Below are positions 12,295 through 21,038 of a stretch of 25,213 bases of DNA, piece by piece. Under the pieces are notes generated by a model. That model did no database searches. It was not told the origin of the DNA and saw nothing but the letters and a program-made list of their open reading frames with translations. This DNA comes from Hofstenia miamia. Taxonomy: Eukaryota; Xenacoelomorpha; Acoela; Hofsteniidae. Within the stretch, counting starts at the first letter, position 1. Each line of letters begins with the position of its first letter. Position numbers and translations under genes: made by a program. The stretch covers positions 774,027 through 799,239 of the forward strand of contig CABFPE010000239.1 of assembly GCA_900660155.1 (NCBI GenBank), read 5' to 3'.

Positions 12295-13068
12295 ATTTGA
12301 TTGTACAGAATCTCAATAATAAGCATTGCATTATTGACTTCTCCAAGCATTCAACCTTGTTTGAAATAACCTTCTTTTAGAGAAAGTGAAGATTTTTCCC
12401 ATATCAAAGTGTGTATTTAACTGGTGTTGGGATTTCCTTTATGCATGGAAACAGCAAGTGAAATGTGAAATGGAAGAGACTGAGTTTCTTTCCATGACCT
12501 GACAAATCCTGCAAGGAACAGTTTCTGGTCCAATTCTTTTCTCACTTCACTTTAATGATTTAATTTCAGCCAAAAGTAGAAACCAGCTCATCAAATATGC
12601 TGATGATGGTACATAAATTGTGCCAGTTAATTAAATTGATAGTTTAGTGGCAGAAATCACAAATATAGAGATTTGGTGTTCAATGAATGATCTGGAAAAA
12701 TTGTACCTGGAATGGTTCAGAAAGATGTATCTTCTATAGCAAATCAAGCTTCATGGTGTTGGAAATGATAACTTCATCTGCTCTTCAAAGCTTGGATCTG
12801 AAGTAGAATCAACTACTGAACTGCTGTCTATGGGAATGCTTCCAGCAAAGATTTGCAACAATTGGATAGATTTCTGAAGAAAGCTCACATTCAACAAGAA
12901 ACCATAAGGAACACTAGATATCCTTTACCACAAATAAGAACATGCCTATTCAAAAACCTGTTTGTAAATAGATGTCTTTTCAACTATTTGAGTTAATTTT
13001 GTAATACTGCGTGTAACCGTCATTTTGTTATTGGTTGTTTCTCCAATAAAAATCTTTCTTTCTTTCTT
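12295..13068 (+). pseudogene. Non-LTR reverse transcriptase remnant, 3' half and tail
   Basis: Continues the RT from before the insertion: NNKHCIIDFSKHST (the DFSKAFD position), then LQGTVSGPILFSLHFNDL, then LIKYADDGT with the catalytic YADD, followed by decayed thumb sequence. Several stops and frameshifts are present. The unit appears to end near 13040-13068 with CCAATAAAAATC and a short run of TTTC repeats, a plausible 3' tail for a non-LTR element. Joining this with 10985-11511 gives an RT remnant of about 1.3 kb. No endonuclease domain is visible upstream, so the copy is 5'-truncated or too decayed to read. Confidence 0.75.
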
Positions 13069-13206
13069 TGAATATTTAATATTGACTTGGTCATTTCTAA
13101 CATGTCACATTTCCCTTTCGTATTATTGTTTACAAATTTTCCTTTCGTATTTTAGACCTACTCTAGTTTTAGTCTTTTTCATTTTAGAAATAAACGAGTT
13201 ATGCCT

Positions 13207-13215
13207 CATAAAAAG
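13207..13215. repeat. 9-bp target-site duplication, left copy
   Basis: CATAAAAAG lies immediately before the GGGTGGTAC end of the element and is repeated exactly at 14902-14910. Confidence 0.9.
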
Positions 13216-13677
13216 GGGTGGTACTAAATATCGCCGTTTATAGCCTAGATTTCGCCATAAACTAGCTGGAAGGGACATGACAATTTTGTATAGCAATAGC
13301 CTCAAAAGGAAATGTTAGATATTGTAAAAACGGGACAGTATTTGGAATATATTTCTGTCATTGTTAGCACATTAGATATTTGTAATAATCTTGATGTTAA
13401 AAAATAAAGCTAAATAATTAAAACCTATTTATTCATTTATGATATAATTAAGTAATTGTAATGAAAAAATAGTTGTGTCGGCAAAGCAGAGAATGGATTG
13501 GATGCTTAGTTGAATCTGTATTTTGGTGATCGTATAATTCGTTGTATATGCTGTGCTGAGGTTATTCAATACTTCAGAATTTCGCCGTATTCGAACATCA
13601 AGCGTAAATCACATTTCATTTCATTTTTCATTTTAAAATTATAATTATGTAATAACATGTTTTTGATTTATAGATAC

Positions 13678-14043
13678 ATGGAACAACTTGAAAACGTGTC
13701 CATAAGAACGAAACCAACTTTTTTACGAAATGGTTGGAAAAGAACTGTTTATAATTGTTCAAATCGGACAAAATTCAAGTGTCGTGCATTATTTTATGTT
13801 TACGAAAAAGATTCATTGCAATCAATAAAAGTATTTAGAGTATTTAGTACACATTTCTTATCCTATATCTAGGTTGTTCATCCGCATTCTCACAGTCCTT
13901 CCGCTGTAAAGAAGGAGGAATATTTAAATTTTTTGAAGAAGCATTTGAATGACCCTCCACATATACGGAGATCGAAATTAGTTGAAGAAGGCTATATTGT
14001 GAATCGTAAAAAGTTAAATAATGACGAATTCTTAATTTATTGA
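13678..14043 (+). CDS. FLYWCH/GCM-like zinc-finger protein, two exons, inside transposon
   Basis: Exon 1 is 13678-13830 and exon 2 is 13873-14043. The proposed 42-bp intron starts GTATTTAG and ends TATCTAG; it is very short and carries an in-frame stop. The spliced 107-residue protein contains W20, C27-x7-C35 and H54, H56, H58 in HPHSH, matching the C-C-H-H ligand order and spacing of FLYWCH or WRKY-GCM zinc fingers, which bind DNA. After the finger comes a basic, helical-looking tail with KKEEYLNFLKKHL and RRSKLVEEGYIVNRKK. An in-frame ATG lies upstream at 13657, and a splice-acceptor-like TTTATAG sits at 13665-13671. Inference: this is the N-terminal DNA-binding domain of a Mutator-like transposase kept alone, or a captured host finger. 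It might bind the element's own ends. AATAAA-type signals follow near 14174. Confidence 0.6.
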
Positions 14044-14350
14044 GCGCCACTTGAAATACCTATATTTATTTTTTGTTTATTAACATTAGAAATAACAAAA
14101 TATTTCGGTAATTTGCACCTAAGCCTCATTTTATTAAATTTCTTCAATTTATGTTTTGGAAAGATGTGTTCGTAAAAATAAATGTATTTTAATTGGTTAC
14201 ATTTAAAATATATTGCAATACCTTTCATATAAATAAATTTGAAGGAAGTCAATGTTAAATTTTTTTCTGTTAGATAAAGTAGAGCACGTAATCGTATTTA
14301 TTCAAATAAAAATTAATGTAAAGGAAAGGTTTGATATATGATAAAAAAAT

Positions 14351-14424
14351 AGATTCGTGGTGTAAACAACACAGCCGTTGCTACAAATGCACGGAATATT
14401 GTGGGTTTGAATCCCACCGAATCT
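14351..14424 (+). tRNA. tRNA-like sequence A inside transposon
   Basis: Nearly complete cloverleaf. AGATTCG pairs perfectly with CGAATCT (7 bp). The D stem is GTGT/ACAC with a 5-base loop. The anticodon stem CCGT/ACGG extends through a bulged T to GC/GC around the loop TACAAAT. The T arm GTGGG-TTTGAAT-CCCAC is perfect. Pol III box-like words are present: TGGTGTAAACA (A box) and GGTTTGAATCC (B box, one mismatch to consensus). The D loop lacks GG, the base before the anticodon is A where T is expected, and the stem has a bulge, so it is unlikely to serve translation. A tRNA pseudogene or SINE head carried by the element fits best. Confidence 0.45.
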
Positions 14425-14485
14425 TTAATTCAATTACTTAACGCAAATGTAACAAAAATTTTGCTTAATTATAAACAGTTTTAAA

Positions 14486-14555
14486 CGAACAGGCTGGATT
14501 TCAACCAACAATTTTCCATTAGAAAATGGACGTGATAAACTTTCACAACTGTTCG
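14486..14555 (-). tRNA. tRNA-like sequence B inside transposon, opposite strand
   Basis: On the minus strand, CGAACAG pairs perfectly with CTGTTCG (7 bp). The D arm is GTGA-AAGTTTA-TCAC, the anticodon stem TCCAT/ATGGA closes a 6-base loop TTTCTA, and the T arm is GTTGG-TTGAAAT-CCAGC with one wobble pair. All four stems have standard tRNA lengths. The anticodon loop is one base short and the T loop has G where C56 belongs, so no decoding role can be assigned. The B-box-like GGTTGAAATCC has two mismatches to consensus. It faces sequence A, with 61 bases between them. Confidence 0.45.
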
Positions 14556-14901
14556 ATAAATAAAATTTATACAAATTTCATTTAGGTGGAAAAAATTGCG
14601 ATTAAGTCAGCATTAAACTATTAATTAAAGACCTTTTAAAGAGCTTGGAAGCTAGGAATACGCTAAATTTTCAAGACCTAGATTTTCTTAAGAATACATG
14701 ATTAAATATAAAAATAAACAAAAAAATACAAATAAATATATAACAAATATTGTTCGTACAGCTTTAATATTTTATAGATTTCTTAAAAATGTAAAATACA
14801 TGTGCTTTGTATGAGGCTATATTGCATTAATAATTGTCATGTCCCTTTCAGCTAGTTTATGGCGAAATCTAGGCTATAAACGGCGATATTTAGTACCACC
14901 C

Positions 14902-14910
14902 CATAAAAAG
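14902..14910. repeat. 9-bp target-site duplication, right copy
   Basis: CATAAAAAG directly follows the terminal ACCACCC of the element, identical to 13207-13215. Confidence 0.9.
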
Positions 14911-15480
14911 TGATGCAAAGGGGCGACTTGAAGTGAAAATATGGCAATCCCGAAATTTCGGAAAATTACCGCCTCTCAATAAATTTGTATCGACCACAAA
15001 TCTTGGAATACAAATATACATCTTTGCCAAAGGAATTAGATTGTGTCAATTTGTGCACATTTGCATTTCATATCCATTAGAAATTACTAACGTAAACGTA
15101 ATCATTTTATCTTACTTGAATGAAAAGCATATATTTTGTATTTGTAGTGTCTATGCTGTGTTGACTATACAATCTTTAAAATTGTTCTGAGGTTATTTTT
15201 TTCATCTATGACACTAAACAGGCTGTCTAATTTTATGCCAATTTCTGAGATGTATTAAAATATTAAGTGCAATATAATTTTTCCTATTTTATTTAATAAA
15301 AAAGTGTAAAAATAAGTCTAGTAGGTACCCGTTATAAATGCACTATTAGATTAGGCACAATCTAAATTACTTCAAATTTTATGAGCAAGAGCTTAATATA
15401 GTTTTTTCAACAGCTCCATTATATATATATATACATATATAGGTAAAATATTTCAATCCTTTCATTTGCGATGTCTTTCA
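14911..15480. other. Gene-free stretch with a TA run
   Basis: An 85-codon open frame at 14933-15190 has no motif and no clear splice context. A TA microsatellite, broken once by ACAT, lies at about 15418-15440. Nothing else is supportable, though upstream exons of the TRIM-like gene could hide here. Confidence 0.4.
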
Positions 15481-15489
15481 CGTGTTGAG

Positions 15490-15995
15490 TAGCTGTACCC
15501 ATCTCTCTTTCTTTTCTTATTTGTAAATTAATAATCTTTAAATCATATTGTCTTTCTAGTTTCTGTTATGGTTCTCAGTGCTGGTCTTTCAATCACACTT
15601 CTGCAATTAAAATTGATCGTATCTTGTATCGCGCTCTCAAATGGATATTTTCGTCTCGAAATTCTTACTTACATATACTTAACTCAAAACTCCTTCCAAT
15701 ATCACTTTATCTAAAATTTCTTGACTTAATATTTCTCAATAAACTTCTCATAAGACGCTATGATTTTGATATTTTTGATTATATAAAATTCTCTTCTTCT
15801 GTGTATGGCAATAGATCCTTTCATCTTCCCAGAATTCACAAATCTATTTCCCCTGCCAATTTCTTTTACAGAATAATTTCTTCAAATTTTATAATCCAAC
15901 ATCTTGACATAGATCTATGTTCTCACCCTTCTTATTTTAAGCTACAACTCTTATCTTATTTTCAAAGCTCTATATCTATTTATGGAATATCTTAA
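15490..15995 (+). pseudogene. Non-LTR retrotransposon RT C-terminal fragment
   Basis: An open frame reads YGSQCWSFNHTSAIKIDRI, then YRALKWIFSSRNSYLHIL, then LKFLDLIFLNKLLIRRYDF, and later RSFHLPRIHKSISPANFFYR. The order (VRP-LEYGS-VW-like segment, I-IERVQRRA-like helix, R-L-DL-LYKIL-like segment, then R-NFF-R before the end) is the conserved C-terminal tail of CR1/Jockey-type RT proteins. The catalytic RT core is absent, so this is a 5'-truncated copy, the usual product of incomplete target-primed reverse transcription. It stops at 15995 and is followed by AT-rich 3' sequence ending in a TA run near 16105. Family assignment is by motif pattern only. Confidence 0.65.
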
Positions 15996-16103
15996 AAATG
16001 TAACTCCTTTCCTTTTTGAAAATGTTTTTTCCTGTCATTCATCTAATTAAAATTTTAATTTTATTTTTTTTTATACCTACTTTGTATGGTAAAATTCAAT
16101 TTT

Positions 16104-16125
16104 ATTATATATATATATATATATA
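16104..16125. repeat. (TA)n microsatellite after the RT fragment
   Basis: TA run following AATTTTATT, positioned as the likely 3' tail of the truncated retroelement at 15490-15995. Confidence 0.9.
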
Positions 16126-16339
16126 ATGAATAGGTTTCACTGCTTTCCAAGTGTTGGTTTTGTAATATTTCATCATTAAATGAAGTAGAAACTTTGTGAC
16201 AAATGATTAGTTTCAGGGTAATGTAACTAATTCTCTATATAAATTTAATTGAGCATTACTGTTAATTTGCTTTTAAATGTTTAATTTTGAATATCGCTCT
16301 TTTACTTCATTAAGAATCTCAATACATTTATTTTTATAG

Positions 16340-17071
16340 ATATTACGCCTAAAAATGGAGTGTTGTAAATGTAATGCAGTCATTGAAGAAGATGTTTATT
16401 ATATTTGTCAAACTTGTGATTCTAGGCTTTGCCAAATTTGCACTGATGTACATTTAACTGATGAAGGCAATTGTGATGTGAGTTTACTAGACAGTAATGG
16501 TCTCAATGTAGAAATTTGTCATGATCATGGAAATATTGTAGTTTCTTACTGTGACGAATGTGAATCACTTCTTTGTCGCTCATGCATTGCTTCGATAAAA
16601 ACATGTGCTCACACCCTGCTTAAAGCCTACAGTCAATTGCAATGTGAATTTTACCACAAAGTATATGAAGTTATTAATCAGGCAGAAGATATTATCAAGT
16701 CATGTGAAAATTCAATAAGTAATATGAACGATATGTCTGCAGAATTCAATACAAAACTCGAATCAAGATTCAGCAATTTGCATGATTGTTTGAATGAAAT
16801 GCAAAGCAGTATTTTAAACGACGTAAAAATTAATTGTAATTTTTATCAAAATTTGGCGTCCAATAGAAAAAATCTTGAGCACTGCAACGAAATTTTAACG
16901 TTAGCCACTTCATTTTTAGATACTTCATTTTATGAAAACGAACAGCAGTTAACCGATGCCAATAAAAAACTAATTGATTTGGATTGCCAAAGCTTGGAAG
17001 GATGTTCAAATTGTTCTCTGAAATTCGATTTTTCGCGTTTTAAGGAAGTCGTATTAAAGAATTTTGAACTT
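16340..17071 (+). CDS. TRIM-like B-box protein, large exon
   Basis: The exon is bounded by an acceptor (TTTTTATAG before 16340) and a consensus donor (GTAAGT at 17072), ending in phase 0. From the ATG at 16355 it encodes 239 residues; the frame is also open for five codons upstream, so the true start may lie in an earlier exon. Residues 3-33 form a first Cys-rich module (C3, C6, C18-x2-C21, C26-x2-C29, H33). Residues 55-86 form a B-box type 2: C55-x2-H58-x7-C66-x2-C69-x4-C74-x2-C77-x8-H86. Residues 95-215 look like the helical coiled coil of TRIM proteins. No RING finger is visible in this exon, so ubiquitin-ligase activity cannot be claimed. TRIM-family proteins act as scaffolds or E3 ligases. 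Reading through the donor would add 47 residues to a stop at 17215, probably intronic. Confidence 0.8.
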
Positions 17072-17229
17072 GTAAGTTATGCAAATATTTATAGTGTCAG
17101 CATTATATTAGTTGTAAGACGCGTTCAACTAAATTGTTTTTTGTTCTTCAAAGCATGTTCATGTGAACGTTCATTGGATAAAAAAGTCGAATCACCGTCA
17201 TTTGCAATAGTGTAGAAGTAGCTTATCTC

Positions 17230-17682
17230 AATGCATCTTTGACGTAATTAATTGCATTCTCTAAAATTTTGTAAATATTTTATTTGCTACCTAACAAATC
17301 TTTGTTTTTATTAATTTCGATATAGTTTCGCATTTGTTCAGAGTGGCGTTCCCGATAGAAAAATTTATATTGGATTTATACCACCTATTCTCCTTGGGAT
17401 TTCAAATTGCATAATTTTGATGACTCATTAGATCTAAGCTACTCAATGTTGTTGCTGATTATTAGGAACATAAGAATTTGCTAGACATTTATCATTTATA
17501 TTCATGTACATATTCAGTGTTTCCCAGGAGTAATTTAGCTTTTCACAATTAGCTGTCATTATTATTTATGATAAAACGTTAATGAACTGTATTCAATGTA
17601 TTATGTGAGATTTTGTTGTTGTCTTCATTTCAGTATGCGTTCCATACAAAATGAGAAAATGACAAGGATTTATTTTACTAAT
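17230..17682. other. Intronic sequence of the TRIM-like gene
   Basis: Starts the first large intron. Two acceptor-like sites, ending at 17326 and 17632, lead into frames that stop within about 11 codons, so I do not call exons. Confidence 0.5.
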
Positions 17683-19830
17683 TTAACCCTTTCATAACCG
17701 ATTTATTTAAAACTGGTATAGAAAATCGATTAGTGAACTTTTCTGTCGTATTTGGACTAAAAATATGGCCGAAAAAAATTTTTTCGAGGAAGGAGTCCCC
17801 CAACAAAAAATTTATCATATATGATAATACGGTAAACAAAAGTCCAGAAGGCATGCTGCAACGAATTGTCCATAGACCATTTGTTTCAAGGTATATTGAT
17901 ACTAATTGTATTTCTAATGATATAAATTGATAGATTCATAATTCAAAACCTTTATTAATGAAATATTCTCTGAAAACAAATTAATGCTTTAAAATTGTAT
18001 GCATAACTCTTCGAGACAGTTTTTATTATATCCATCTTCACTCCACGTGAAATTGCAGAAAGCATTTTACATAAGGCTACAGAACATTTCAAACATCTTT
18101 GTGTCAGAGATTGGCACACTTTGCATGTACGTCTTGATGAAGCATAGATCATTTCAGTAAAATGCCCGATTTGGTCACTACGGTTGTTGTGGACGTCGTC
18201 CTCTAGATGGTGCAGGTGTTTTTCCAAAGGTTCATCTTCTGAACTTTGTGGTCTGCCTATCTTTCTCTAGTTCAAAAGCTTGTTTTCCAGTACAAGAGAT
18301 GAACTGTCCTGTGAGGTGAACTGGATAAGGTCGTGTTGTGATTTTCATGGAATTTGCATGAAGGTACAGTGTCGGCGATAGAGTAACAATACATTTACAA
18401 GCCCAAGATTGATAGTCCAGAAGAAGATCCTCTTATACCATTTCCTACTTTTGTGATCTATTCTGTACATGCTCATCAGCATGTCAAAGAGGTCCGGTCC
18501 ATGCCACCCATGTACTTATTATATTCTTGGACTATGGCAGGGCAATCGACTACTGTGTGTTGCTTTTTTGATTCGTCATAGCGCTTGCTTTTCAAAAGTG
18601 GTTTTACAGAAACATGTGTAGATGATAGTTGAAGCATTTTATTGTTTTACCATCTGAAAACAGATATGCCTGAATTAGCACCAACCCCTTCCTTCTCATT
18701 TCAGCTCTTTTTCAGACAAACGAGAACGTCCTCGTAGATGATTCCCACGAATAATGTCAACCGACCAAATTCCATCAGATTTCAGTTCCAACTGCAACTC
18801 AAGAAAATTAAAGTAGTTGTCAAAATATATGATGTGATTCTTGTTTTTGGGGAGGTCTTTGCATAATTTCAAAACTGTGTCCCCTGGAACAAAACCACAT
18901 GATTGGGCTAACTGTAATTGTTTACCATCATAGAATAACAAATCGTGAGTACAACCATCTTGACTATTTCGGGAAAACACTTTGAAACCCCACCGCTTTG
19001 GTTTCTTAGGGGGATATTGTCGTAAAACACTCTTTCCTTTAAATGGTATCATTTGCTCATCAATACTTTGTCGCTGGGTAGGCTTAATCGTCAAATAAGA
19101 TGAACGAAGAATCTCCAAAAAGTGCGAATTTTAAACATGCGGTCATACTCTGGATCATCTCTGTTCATAACTACATTAGTATTGTCACCAAAATGTAAGA
19201 AACGATTCATATCAGTGAATCTATTTCTTGGCATATAATCTGCCACAACTTTGTGTACCTTGGATACTCCTACATACATTTCAATTTCATGCCTTGTGTT
19301 GAATGTAGCACCTTCGTGTGTAAAATATAGATTTGTCTGTTCAACTATTAGATCAATCAATGGATCTTCCCAAAATTGCCGATAGTACCAGTTTGGTTCA
19401 TCTTCCTCAAAAGAGAGATTTACATATGGTTGTCTTGTTGACTTTTGCCATCTAAAATCTAATGAAATGTAGTTTTATTTTTTCACTGATTATTATGTAC
19501 TCTTTGGTTATTCAAAGGCTGGACTGGATTTGTATTGTCGTCATTTTCTAAGTCTGATTCAATTCTGGACATGAAATGTCATCAGCTACATCTGGTAGTA
19601 GTACTAAGTCTTTTACACGTTTATCGGATTTTGAAGATACCAGAATATCAGCATCCATTGTTTTGTAAAATCTTACTGGTGGTAAACTAACAATTTTTGA
19701 CAACCTGGAAACTGTCAGTAGTTGAAATATGCCATGTGCTTATGGTGTTTTAATAGACTATGGAAGCACATAAGCCCCGTAGTATCATATATGATACATA
19801 AAATTTTTTGGACAAACCTTTAAGAAATAA
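17683..19830 (-). mobile_element. Decayed piggyBac-like transposon
   Basis: TTAACCCTTTCATAACCG at 17683-17700 has the TTAA target plus CCCTTT start typical of piggyBac-superfamily ends. About 115 bp inward lies the palindrome ATCATATATGAT (near 17817) beside AAAAAATTTAT and TACGG; the same words occur in inverse order near 19772-19800. Between them is a broken piggyBac transposase on the minus strand. The matching right TIR with TTAA could not be found; the boundary near 19830 is a guess based on a TTAA there. The element sits inside the large intron between 17072 and 20328. Confidence 0.7.
17990..19658 (-). pseudogene. piggyBac transposase pseudogene
   Basis: Reads from an ATG at 19658 (MDADILVSSKSDKRVKDL) and breaks by frameshift near 19548. 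It resumes near 19450 with WYYRQFWEDPLIDLIVEQTN and continues through YVGVSKVHKVVADYMPR. A second shift lies near 19110, leading into IDEQMIPFKG and YFDNYFNFLELQLEL. After the stop at 18696 come VDCPAIVQEYNKYMGGMD, then YRIDHKSRKWYKRIFFW. A C-terminal Cys-rich segment follows (RTCKVCQSLTQRCLKCSVALC, about 18060-18130), matching the zinc-binding tail of piggyBac transposases. The three catalytic Asp positions of the family are all recognisable (codons near 19060, 18820 and 18498). At least four frame breaks make it inactive. The enzyme cuts and pastes DNA at TTAA sites. Confidence 0.85.
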
Positions 19831-20328
19831 TTTAGTTTTCTTTCAAATTTTATTTTGTTATTATTCTTAACATATCATTATATAACAAAATATTTTTAGT
19901 GATCATTAATTTTTTCTAGTCTTTTTTTCACTGCTGAGGAAAATCACAACTTTTAAATTTATAATAGTAATTTCGAACTAAGCTAATTTCAAAATTAAGA
20001 AAAAAAATTTTTTCTTGAAGCACAAATTTGTTTTGCATTTATACTTCAAACCTATAACTTTCATCAAATTCTATTCAAATTTTTATTTCAATTTGTATTT
20101 GGGTTACAGTACTGATGCCGAAGAAACGTTTTCCGAATACAGTATTTTAATGTTTTTAAAATTCACTCTTAAATAATTTCAGAAAGAAAATATAGAGTTA
20201 TCTGGATGCAGAACCACTGGTTTATGTCCTCATATCTAACTAGAATTTCACTTGAATTTTCAAATTTCCAATAGGAAATGTAATATATCGTGACTTAATT
20301 AAATCAATTTATATTGCTAATATTTTAG
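19831..20328. other. Intronic sequence
   Basis: AT-rich, with poly-A and poly-T runs and no recognisable feature. It ends in the acceptor TAATATTTTAG that opens the next candidate exon. Confidence 0.5.
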
Positions 20329-20364
20329 GAGTCGCCTTGTGAAATTTCTGCTAAAAGACGAAAG
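20329..20364 (+). CDS. TRIM-like gene, 36-bp micro-exon (candidate)
   Basis: An acceptor TATTTTAG and a donor GTAATT bracket 36 bases that read ESPCEISAKRRK in phase 0, matching the phase-0 end of the large exon at 17071. The KRRK end resembles a nuclear-localisation patch. The evidence is phase agreement, splice sites and coding-like composition; there is no homology. Confidence 0.5.
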
Positions 20365-20649
20365 GTAATTTGTTTTGCCTTACAATTACTATGTAATTAA
20401 ATTTTATAGTATTCTATGAAAAGTGTTACTAAATCATTGTGCAATGGGAATATATATTTTTAAGACTTGCCTAACTGTCATTCAACACTGTTATTTTCAC
20501 GCTTTGTAATGTTACTGTGCTCGTTTTTGAAGTCGATCGTAAGATATGTTTTAAATCCAATGTAAAAATTGGTTATATTTTATTTCTTGAAATTTGCTGT
20601 TTCATATATCTTGTAACCATGTACCACATTTTTGGCGAATATACTGCAG

Positions 20650-20724
20650 CAAGTCTTCGCCGATCAAATACATCGTTTACAGCAGAGATGCACTCGGAGG
20701 CGAACGCGGAAGAACGACTTCCTC
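20650..20724 (+). CDS. Possible extra exon in CG-rich patch
   Basis: A 75-base stretch after ACTGCAG and before GTAATT reads 25 residues in phase 0 (QVFADQIHRLQQRC and an Arg-rich RRRTRKNDFL). It is unusually rich in CG for the area. The acceptor lacks a pyrimidine tract, so an alternative is a regulatory CG cluster that is open by chance. It would fit between the micro-exon at 20329 and the exon at 23079 without a frame change. Confidence 0.25.
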
Positions 20725-20841
20725 GTAATTACTATATTTGAAATTTGGAGGTTACTGTGGAGACGGCGATATATTATATTTTCACATTTTATGATTGATC
20801 TTCTGCAAGGAACATCAAGTTTGGACTATACCTTTAATACA

Positions 20842-20849
20842 CTTTATAA
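20842..20849. repeat. 8-bp target-site duplication, left copy
   Basis: CTTTATAA immediately precedes CAGGGTTG and recurs exactly at 21747-21754. Confidence 0.85.
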
Positions 20850-20925
20850 CAGGGTTGTCAGATTTAAATCAAATAATAAAAATAAAAAAATAACTTGATT
20901 TTTATATTGCGCAGTGGCGTATTTA

Positions 20926-20934
20926 GGGGGGGGG
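20926..20934. repeat. G9 homopolymer
   Basis: Run of nine G bases within the CAGTGGCGTATTTAGGGG-type end. A strong oddity in AT-rich sequence and a likely site of sequencing or replication slippage. Confidence 0.9.
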
Positions 20935-21038
20935 CACGGGGCATTTTGACAAAAATTCAATGAAAAAAAGTCCAAAGGCGGCCACCAGAAGGTGGCAATA
21001 AAGAATAAAATCTTACTCTCAAACGTAACATCGAAGAT

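Larger units (their letters stand above)
13216..14901. mobile_element. Mutator-like DNA transposon (1,686 bp, intact ends)
   Basis: The first 70 bases, opening GGGTGGTACTAAATATCGCC, are the inverse of the last 70 (14832-14901) with one mismatch (CTGG against CTGA); weaker similarity continues inward for about 20 more bases. Both sides are flanked by the same 9-bp CATAAAAAG. TIRs of this length with a 9-bp duplication are typical of Mutator-like elements. The encoded zinc finger is of the FLYWCH/GCM type often found fused to such transposases, which supports the assignment, but no DDE catalytic domain is present. The element is therefore non-autonomous. The low TIR divergence and perfect duplication suggest fairly recent insertion. 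The interior holds one short spliced gene and two tRNA-like sequences. Confidence 0.85.

Noticed and set aside
13844..14252. Minus-strand open frames across the transposon
   Set aside because: They are the antisense of the zinc-finger exon and its 3' region, with no motif of their own.
14351..14555. Calling the two tRNA-like folds functional tRNA genes
   Set aside because: D loops lack GG, anticodon loops are irregular (bulged stem, 6-base loop), and T-loop consensus bases are changed, so a decoding role is unlikely.
17733..17930. 65-codon plus-strand frame near the piggyBac left end
   Set aside because: It lies in the subterminal non-coding part of the element and includes the palindrome; no homology seen.
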